In this document: piece by piece, positions 56,622 to 64,000 of the stretch | Numbering within the stretch: position 1 is the first letter of the stretch | Layout of the letters: each line of letters starts with the position of its first letter | Source of the DNA: Bidens hawaiensis | Taxonomy: Eukaryota; Streptophyta; Magnoliopsida; Asterales; Asteraceae | Direction of reading: 5' to 3' | Length of the DNA stretch: 64,000 nucleotides | Assembly (NCBI GenBank): GCA_021521415.1 | Contig: JAIQDT010000107.1 | Coordinates: 2,232,001-2,296,000, forward strand | Notes under the pieces: generated by a model | Seen by the model: the letters and a program-made list of their open reading frames with translations, nothing else | What the model was told of the DNA's origin: nothing | Databases searched by the model: none | Translations under genes and position numbers: made by a program

Positions 56622-57638
56622 ATCTGTAACACCCCGACCAAAGGCGGATTATACATCGGGGCGCCACATATTGTTTCATTACTCGTGACACTATTGGGTG
56701 TCAATATTTAATAAATACATTTATTCGCGCACGCGCAAGGTAAACACAAGATAACATAAATCATCATAAATCAATATATTATAAATCATAATATTCGAAC
56801 AGCAAAAACTTGTCTTGATACATTTTAATCTAGGTCCAAAATAAAGAAAACTTCCTATGTGTCCACAAGCTTCAGAACAGCTACAGCAAACCTGAACATG
56901 TGTTAAAATAAACGTCAAACACTTGCGTGTTGGTGAGAAATCAAGTTTAATACAATACATAGATAACAATAAATCTGCGCGCAACACGTGTATGTCTGGT
57001 GTTTATCAAGGGTGCAATCAGATTGTGATCAAGCCTAAATAGATCATAGCTCATAGTTCATAGTTCAATCCGTGCTCCCAATTGAGCACAAAAACGAGAA
57101 AACATCTGTGCAAGTGTAAACAAAGAAAACCGTAAACGATAGGTCTCCCGTGTTCATCTAATGGATCCATGAAAACTTCGGAATAGGCCGAACAAAGCGG
57201 TTAATGATACACACATACAAATAAACAGCCAAGTAAACGTCCTCAACACATGGGATACTGCGCGACTAAAGTTCATAAAAAAGTTTAAGACTCTAAGTTT
57301 GTACGAACACATGAACATCCCAAAACATTAAAAGCAAAAAGGGATTAGGTACGAGATTACTCACTTGATAAACGATGCGGTGTAAGATAAAGCAAGAACC
57401 AACTTTAAACAAGCACAAGTTAACCTATAAATAAGATTATTGTTTTAAGTCTTGATTATAAGTTAGCATAATTAATAAGTAAGTTATTATATATATTATA
57501 TATTACCGGAAAAGTAGGGCAGAACAGGGAGGAATACGGAGGCAAGGGGAGAGACGGCAGAGGATCAACGGCAGAGAGCAAGGAAGAACAGGAGAGATTA
57601 AGTGCTTGTGTGTGTAGTGTTAGGAAAAATAATACTAT

Positions 57639-57646
57639 TATTTATA
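57639..57646 (-). promoter_or_regulatory. Tekay-2 TATA box in the 5' LTR
   Basis: Minus strand TATAAATA preceded by ctctc-type sequence. Transcription would start about 30 bases on, near 57606, in a tract with cacactaca-like sequence. The twin in the left LTR is at 50310-50317. Confidence 0.65.
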
Positions 57647-58040
57647 GAGAAACCCTAGGGAACACAATCCCTAGAAAAGGGGAAAAGATCTCAAAAAGCA
57701 AAAGATTCCAAAAGCAAAAGATATCAAAAGATATGGTAGCAGGGAAAAAGAGAAAAAGCTGACAGGTTAACAGTAAAAAGGCATGGGCGGATCAGATAAA
57801 GGTACTGGTCAAAGCATGGAAAAAGCAGATTTCCAAAGATAATGTCAGTCACTTTTTCTGCCAACCAATGGGGTTGGTACGCATGCTGCGCCAAAAGTGG
57901 CTTTTCAGACATAAAGCAGATTAGGTCAACAGCACAAAAGATAAGACAACACAAAAGCAAACGGCTAGATTAAACAGAAGAAAACTCAAAGGGTTTAGCG
58001 CGAGAAGGCTCGAGCTCGAAGGCAGACAGAACCAATCTTA

Positions 58041-58290
58041 ACGCGTCGCGGAAAGAACTACATTTCTAAGCGCGCCGCGGGAAGAATCACATTTCTTAGC
58101 GCGCCGCGGGAGGAACTAAAATTCCTAGCGCGCCGCGGGAAGAACTATAATTCTTCGCGCGTCGAGGGATGAACTACGATTCTTAGCGCGCTGCGAGAAG
58201 AACTACAAATCCTTAGCGCGTCGCGGGAAGAACTACCGTTCTTAGCGCGCTGCGAGAAGAATTACAATTCTTAGCGCGCTGCGAGAAGAG
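58041..58290 (-). repeat. 29-bp GC-rich hairpin minisatellite, Tekay-2 right LTR
   Basis: Same about 9 units as 50711-50960 with a few substitutions. It lies about 400-650 bp upstream of the TATA box on the element strand. Dense in CG dinucleotides, unlike the rest of the LTR. Confidence 0.9.
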
Positions 58291-58949
58291 TTCGTCTCGC
58301 GTATCGCTGTAACAGGTGGTCTTCACGCAGGATTCCTTGTAAGGGGTCTGGCGCGTGGAGCTGCGCAGACAACCTTAGGCGGGAAGGAACAAAGGACAAG
58401 CAAAGAGTTAGAAGAAAAAGAGGGAAACAAGGCGTAAGGGCGGGACGGCGACAAGAGGAAAAAGAAGGCGGAAAGAGAGAAGGAAGAGGGACGGGACGGC
58501 GGAAAGAAAGAGAGAGAGAGAGGCGGGAAGGAAAATATTTTATTATTATTAAAAGTAAAATATAAGTATAAATAAATATTAAATCATAAAAGAAAGAGAT
58601 CGGGTCAGAGAAACGGGTACCTGGGTCGGGTCGGATCGGGGCAGATGTCACAACAGTACGCGCAATATCCGAAGATCGTTCGCGTACCGATAGTTAATCA
58701 TTAATATCTATCACATATATCATATATGGCATACACTTACCACTTAAGGTAAGTGTATTAACTAAACACATCGAGTATGCACACAGCCCCGAAAACATAA
58801 CAAGGAGTGGGGCTAGAAACTCACCTGAATGCGGTTCCTTTCTCCGTTTATCGTGGTTCCTCTCTTTAACTGTGCTCTGCTAACTGTATATAGGTTACAC
58901 GTATCAATACTCGTCCTATCGTATCAGATTATTTCAACTTAGTGATAAG

Positions 58950-59165
58950 TTAAACTCAGGTGAAGTTAACCTCAGGTGAAGTTAAGCTTAGGTGAAGTTA
59001 ACCTCAGGTGAAGTTAACCTCAGGCGAAGTTAACCTTAGGCGAAGTTAACCTTAGGTGAAGTTATCAACAGGTGAAGTTAACCTTAGGCGAACTTAGTCA
59101 GCTGGCGAACTTGACAACCAGCGAAGTTATCATCAGGCGAACTTGGCTGCAGCGAAGTTGTCCAA
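58950..59165. repeat. aggtgaagttaacc word array in the solo LTR
   Basis: About 13 copies of agg(t/c)gaagtta(a/t)cc, mostly in direct orientation. The same place in the related LTRs (31480-31860, 33250-33600) holds aacgaat words instead. Confidence 0.85.
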
Positions 59166-59912
59166 CTGCATCTACTGTTCGTTCTTAATCCCCATAATCA
59201 TCTTCGTTTCTTAACCAAATAACTCGATTTAGGTATCAACGGAATCGTCTAAGCAGCGCCTACAAACCCTAACCATTTAATCGTTCAAAACATAGGGTTT
59301 AAAGGGTGCGATTTATGTATATACATACGGGTTTTTCATAGTAACGATTAACCTATCAATCTGTAATCAATTTCAATAAGTTTAGGCTCTTGGATTCGTT
59401 TTTTTTACCAGACTAAAACAGATCTATGATTTCTAGACTAAATCCGAACATAAACGAACAAGTTCTCGATATAAACGTACCGTAAACGAGTCGAACTACG
59501 AACACGAGCTGGTCTTTGATGTTGCTTTGGTCCGTCACGACGATCTAGCACCAACAAGCTCGGGTTCTCGTCTCCAGATCTTGGTTCGGGTTGTGTGTGT
59601 GTTTTGGTGGTGTATGGATTATGTGTGAAATGAATGGAAAATGGGGATTAAGGTTTATATAATTATGGATCATGGGCTTAAGCCCATGGCCTCTTCCTTC
59701 ATTCCCAAGTCCATAACCCATATCCATTACCCAACACTAGCCCGACCCATAGTAGCTTCTACTCTATTAATTATTTCCCGACTAACCCGAGTAAACTTTC
59801 CCACTGATATTAATTTATTTAATTATAATATTCTTAGAAATTTCGGGATGTTACAGGTTCAGATTGACTTCTCGCATTTCTCGCTGTAACTTTACTTCTC
59901 GCATGAACCATC

Positions 59913-59915
<3 letters not shown>

Positions 59916-59954
<39 letters not shown>
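59916..59954. repeat. TA microsatellite between two TIR-type elements
   Basis: Pure AT dinucleotides between the right end of the 47111-59915 element and the start of a second, similar element. Confidence 0.92.
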
Positions 59955-59957
<3 letters not shown>

Positions 59958-60892
59958 TAGGTTCATTTTAGAAGTATTTTTAGTACGAGAAGCGCGCGAA
60001 GTCATTACAACCAATCATATATTTTCTTTTTATTTTTCCTTTAAATTATACATAAGGGTATAATAGTAATATGTCCCTGTCTTATATTTGATAACTTTTG
60101 ATTACAGGAGATTTCAATATTATCTTTGGTAAATATTATCTTTTTATTCCAACATCAACCGTTCAATAACAAAAACATCGACCCCTCTTCGCAATCCCAT
60201 ATTTCTAGCAACACCATGTCACCGTCGCTGAATATCCATTAGATTATATAATGCCTAATTCGATACTGATATTTCAGCAATAGTCAATTCTGCTTAATTC
60301 TATTATGCCCTAAATTGAGTTCGATTATCCCTAATTATGTATGTTATATTGAACAAAGCATGATGATACATCAAATCAGATTCAGCAAACCCAGGTTTCA
60401 TTCAAATCAATTTTGTAGACAACTTGCTTATTGGCTCGTTAGAATGATTGTATTCACATGTATATCATGATAGTTTTCTCTCTTTTTTTTAATTTATTTT
60501 TGAGTATAACTATTTGGATATTATTCCATTACTTTTAATTTGATTTTTATGCTGGATTATCAATTACTATACATCTAATGCGTATTTTGCTACTTTTCAG
60601 TTTGATTTCTGTTGAATACCCATTGGTTAAGTATCATAGATTGTGATAGACTTATTGATTTTTAATAAAAGATCAAATTCATTAATTTTTGGATGTTTAA
60701 TTAAAAATACAACCATAATTAGGTTATAATATCATTATAAAGCTCTTGATTTTCATTCATTCATCAATCTCACCTCTTTGTTTTCACTTTATCTTCCACA
60801 TAACAGGGACCATATTATCCTTGATTATTTTACTCATTAATTTTATGATCACTTGATTTCCTTTTGTTTATATTGATATCTTGATAGGTGCA

Positions 60893-60956
60893 ATGGATAA
60901 TGACTCAACTACAAATCATGCTCAGTCATGCGGCATGCCGACTAACAATTTTGAAG
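60893..60956 (+). CDS. Exon-like fragment 1 of an unrecognised gene
   Basis: ATG 60893 opens MDNDSTTNHAQSCGMPTNNF and runs to GAAG followed by GTCAGT, a good splice donor. It ends in phase 1. The next piece at 62051 starts after a good acceptor and continues in the matching phase. The gene is not recognised; an N-terminal fragment of a transposase-related or transcription-factor-like protein is possible but unproven. Confidence 0.35.
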
Positions 60957-61626
60957 GTCAGTTCCACATTTTGATTATATATGTTATTTTGTTATGTTAA
61001 ACATCCAACAACCTTTATTATATTATGTTACCCCATCGTAAGTAGCTTCTTTCGTGTTATGTTTATAATACACCGATTTTGTGTAGGTATTTACGTTTTG
61101 AGTTACAAATTTTTTTAATAACGTGTAGTATTGTTTTATTTTATTTTTTTGCTAATGTGTACAACCTTTTAGTAGATGTTGATAATATGATTAATGTATG
61201 TAGGCAGTTTAATTGTTGTTTATTATACACACATACATAGTTTTAGCTATCTACAAGAAGCGTATCAATCAATCGTGTAACTGTGAATGAGGATTTGTTA
61301 ATGTGTAGAAAGTTTTGTTGTTTAAACCATATTACTTCACATATTCTGTATCACATATTTTGTAAGTGTCATCTCCTATTAAATATGATTTTGTTCCTAG
61401 TTGTATGTACTTTCAAATAACAATTATTTATATCAACTTATTATATGTTACACTACTGTTAAAATGTGTATGCCCTTTAACTTTTATTAATCAATCATCA
61501 ATTGTTGAACCTCTTTAAGATTTACATCATAACAGATTGATATAGCTTTTTACAAGTAAATATTATGGCAGATTTAACTTTAAACACAAATTCATGGTAA
61601 TAATTAATAAATATATTTGAAGATGA

Positions 61627-61794
61627 TCAATTTTAGAAGTCTTCATACCTTCAGTTACTCTAGGCCTCCCTCATAATATATCAAAAGTGAATAAAAGATC
61701 CTTTGATTATATTAAGAACTTTACCATTTATGAAGAAATAAAACGAACTGGTTTGATAATTGAGATTGAGCACTTGAATGTTGAGCTGATATAA
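61627..61794 (+). pseudogene. Open 56-codon fragment, unrecognised
   Basis: Frame without an ATG reading LEVFIPSVTLGLPHNISKVN, then FTIYEEIKRTGLIIEIEHLN, ending at TAA 61792-61794. Its balanced composition stands out from the A/T-rich flanks. It could be an old captured exon. No family is recognised. Confidence 0.3.
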
Positions 61795-62050
61795 GGTATA
61801 AATTATAGTTACCTTGGTTTAGTTTAAGTCTATATGTTAAAAAAATATAATCAAAACTTACCGTCCTGTGTTAATGACCGGTTTTTTGGGTAATCAAGTC
61901 AGCATAGTTAGTCTGTATACACCTTATATCAACAAAACTTAATCTATATATACTGATATACATTTTCGTTATCGCATTAGGTTCTTGTATTATGTTTAAA
62001 TTGTTTGTTTATCCTTTTGATTTTTACCTGTGTTTACTCCTTTTAAGCAG

Positions 62051-62162
62051 TAACTACGGATGTTCCCGAGATACAACCCATTTTTCCAAACAATAACGAG
62101 AAATTATTCGAAGAGTCAAGTGTTCAACAGGATCTCAAACATGAACTTAAGAATGAAGCAAG
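62051..62162 (+). CDS. Exon-like fragment 2 of an unrecognised gene
   Basis: Preceded by a pyrimidine-rich tract and AAGCAG, a good acceptor. It opens in the phase left by fragment 1 and reads TTDVPEIQPIFPNNNEKLFE, then an acidic, helix-like stretch (SVQQDLKHELKNEA). The 3' end is not fixed; the frame stays open into T-rich sequence. Confidence 0.35.
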
Positions 62163-62369
62163 TTTCATTTTTTTCAAGTTAATTTGTTTTAAAATATGTT
62201 CTTATTATCCAATTACTATTTTTTATATTATAATGTTCAACAAAGTTACACTGTCATTTTAAATTTGTTTTTGGTATTCTACAGTGGTTTTCATAATAGA
62301 ATCATCTATATCATTGTTTAACATCCGTGCACCATTACTATCCAGTTTTATGTTTTATTATACCAAATT

Positions 62370-62660
62370 GTTTATGTAGGTACGTATGTTTGTGTATGTG
62401 TTGGTTCTTACGTATGTTTGTTGGTACATATGTATGCGTGTGTATAAGTATGTGTGTGCCTGTGCGCGCAAGTGCACGGTTCATGCGTACGTGCACTTAT
62501 GTAGATACATTTTAACATGTATGTATGTATGTACGTACGTACGTGCGTACGTATGTATGTATTTAGTTGCGTATGTAGGTACACGTTTAGGTACCTATGT
62601 AGGTACATATAAAGGTATGGATATATGCTGGTATGTGTGTACGTAGGTATGTAGGTAAAC
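62370..62660 (+). repeat. Tetranucleotide-like GTAT/GTAC microsatellite zone
   Basis: Degenerate gtatgta and gtacgta repeats. Cysteine- and tyrosine-rich frames here are only translated repeat. Confidence 0.85.
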
Positions 62661-64000
62661 CATCAAATCCAATAAACTTTATCAAACTATACTACAAAAC
62701 AAGGGATATGCTATTCACAATTACATGAAAATTAAAACACTTTACATATTCTTTCCATACATCATACTTATTCAAAAACTGAAAAAAAAAATAAATAACA
62801 CAAACCCACTATGAGCATGCCATACATTTTCTAACTATACACGTACAAGTACTCTACACTCCATACATGACATATGTCACACCTACAAGCAACAAAACCT
62901 ATTACGCAATTAGCACCAACATACCTTGCCTATCTAACAATACTTGTGTCAACAAGAAAACACATCTTCCCTTACCCAAATACTCCAGGCATGAATGTTC
63001 AAAGTCATAAATCAAAATTATTCCATACACACATTCATAAACACAAAACCATATTAAAAGTAGTCATACACATCAGAAAAAAATTCAAATAAAACTTATT
63101 CCATACACAAACAAATACTTAGCCAACTTAAAAGTAGGCATACTTATAACACAATGATGCAAAGTAGATAAAACAATCAACTGACAACGAAACACGTTAA
63201 ACATACACTTGTTTTTCGTTTACTTGTGACCCTTCACTAATTTAACTACAACTTGGTCTCTACACAAAAAACAAATATTTGGAATTCATCTTTAGAGACA
63301 TACATAATAACTGGTTTTATGGTGTTTTTTTATTTCAGCTAAAAATTTTTTGTTGTGAACTTAGTCCTTAAACTGAGTAGAAACTTTTTCTGCCTTACTA
63401 ACTCCTCCCTAGACTGCAACCACAGTTATTCTTCCCCATGAATGTAGCTATATGCCTCGTGGTAAAAAGCCCAGACTCTTCATAGTTAATGTCATTTGAT
63501 CATATCCTTATTCAGTGTGAGTGTAAAACTCCGTTTCAACACCGCGTCGCCTTTGCTGAATGGAAAGTCTTTGAATGTCAAATGTCTGTCATTCTATTGA
63601 AAAAAAAATGTCAAAGAAACAAGTCAAGTCAGCATAGTTAGTCTGTATACACCTTATAATCCAAAACTATTAACACCTGAAACATGAGATTTATGCCCTA
63701 CACCTACAAAGTACGGCGTATAGCAACATAAAAATATGCCTTAACTATATAACATAAACAAGTTATAAACATCACAACATTTCCAACACCTATATACACA
63801 GTAACCCCTAAATTTTCAGTAACATTGTTACTCGACCTGATATCCAACTAACACACATATACAACTTGAAACACCTTCATATTATAACGCCCCGCCCCAC
63901 CCTCCTACACTATATTGTGGACATGCTCCCACATAAAGCCGACGAACATACAGACTAACGAATTACATTTACATGGTCGCGACAAATCATACACAAATTA
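62661..64000. other. AT-rich spacer, no gene seen
   Basis: No domain in six frames. A stretch of more than 30 bp (caagtcagcatagttagtct and onward) at about 63623 repeats one at about 61894. A TAACGCCCCGCC sequence at about 63885 resembles the start of a TGTAACACCCC-type LTR but lacks TG. Confidence 0.5.

Larger units (their letters stand above)
49296..58652 (-). mobile_element. Tekay-2: complete, young Tekay-lineage chromovirus
   Basis: 9357 bp with LTRs of 2026 and 2028 bp and a perfect 5-bp duplication acagt (49291-49295 and 58653-58657). The LTRs differ by about 13 substitutions by eye (roughly 99.3% identity). It has a primer site, polypurine tract and one uninterrupted gag-pol frame. 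It is the only element in the window that might still be active or mobilised. Confidence 0.96.
56625..58652 (-). repeat. Tekay-2 5' LTR (right), 2028 bp
   Basis: Drives transcription of the element. U3 runs from 58652 to about 57606 with the GC-rich minisatellite; R and U5 run from there to 56625. Two extra bases (one more GA unit near 58510) relative to the left LTR. Confidence 0.95.
48155..59855 (-). repeat. Solo LTR, split by Tekay-2
   Basis: Starts TGTAAGGCCCCG and ends TTTCGGGATGTTACA, with a perfect 5-bp duplication ggttc (48150-48154 and 59856-59860). Without Tekay-2 it is about 2.3 kb. It is the same family, reversed, as the compound LTR at 31100-34802. There is no internal region, so it arose by recombination between two LTRs. 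A TATA-like ttatataa lies at about 59655-59662 on the expected strand. Confidence 0.9.
47111..59915. mobile_element. TIR element in a TA tract, split by a solo LTR
   Basis: The left end (47111-47180, aggattatgttcatttcaga ... agcgagaactgtgagaag) is an imperfect inverted copy of the right end (59856-59915, which reversed reads aggggatggttcatgcgaga ... agcgagaaatgcgagaag). TA repeats flank both. Without the nested LTR it is about 1.1 kb, has no coding region and holds a minisatellite. It may be a MITE or a Helitron-like repeat; the TIRs favour the first. Confidence 0.65.
59955..62660. mobile_element. Second TIR-type element, start only, with gene-like fragments
   Basis: Starts gattaggttcattttagaag then tacgagaagcgcgcgaag, related to the end of the neighbouring TIR element. 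Its other end was not found, so the extent is uncertain. It holds two phase-matching exon-like pieces and one open fragment, which suggests captured host sequence. Confidence 0.35.

Noticed and set aside
62327..62646. Cysteine- and tyrosine-rich frames (MFVYVLVL...)
   Set aside because: Translation of a gtat/gtac microsatellite zone; cysteine content comes from the repeat and not from a peptide gene.
63885..64000. Start of another Tekay LTR at TAACGCCCCGCC
   Set aside because: No TG start, no target duplication and too little sequence before the window ends.

Overview
The window is intergenic plant nuclear DNA made almost entirely of nested LTR retrotransposons and other transposons. I see no ordinary host gene. 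The organism is an angiosperm, probably a eudicot; the family (possibly Asteraceae) is a guess from the general look of the elements. Reasons: Ty3/gypsy polyproteins of the Athila and Tekay (Del, chromodomain) lineages, primer-binding sites matching plant initiator-Met tRNA, CX2C zinc knuckles, AT-rich spacers, TA and AAT microsatellites, and a MULE with long terminal inverted repeats and a 9-bp target duplication.

Layout. 1-26927 is a decayed Athila element on the + strand: gag, protease, RT, RNase H, integrase, a long 3' region and an ATHILA ORF-1-like remnant. It is broken by a 543-bp solo LTR (3185-3727), a 1.67-kb solo LTR (4742-6413) and a non-coding LTR element (23053-26123). That last element adjoins Tekay-1 (10204-23052, minus strand, target duplication acggt), whose pol carries one frameshift. 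At 26928 the LTR of another Tekay-like element starts on the + strand; it appears to end at 38224, next to a primer-binding site. Inside it lie a compound LTR insertion (31100-34802, duplication aatat), a Pack-MULE-like element (35811-37057, duplication taacaaata) and smaller repeats. Its gag start (39600) is cut by a heavily mutated Tekay-like element, Tekay-3 (39762-about 46219). From 47111 to 59915 there is a clear three-level nest: a TIR element in a TA tract, holding a solo LTR (duplication ggttc), holding a complete young Tekay-2 (49296-58652, duplication acagt) with an uninterrupted 1537-residue gag-pol. The last 4 kb holds a second TIR-type element start and two short coding-like exons.

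The most interesting signals are non-coding. In two Tekay-like elements the leader between primer-binding site and gag carries a tandem array of stem-loops about 70 nt apart: four at 56124-56382 and eight at 38783-39313. The loop core is conserved while the stems differ from unit to unit yet stay self-complementary. A third leader (Tekay-1) has a hairpin sharing the loop word TGGTGATAC and also holds a 198-codon pre-gag reading frame, broken by one stop and ending in a membrane-like segment. Two elements carry, just inside U5, a stretch matching the 5' part of initiator-Met tRNA, suggesting a two-part primer site. Nearly every LTR has its own minisatellite whose unit is a hairpin, and two short words (aggcgaagtta and aacgaat) are amplified inside otherwise unrelated LTRs.
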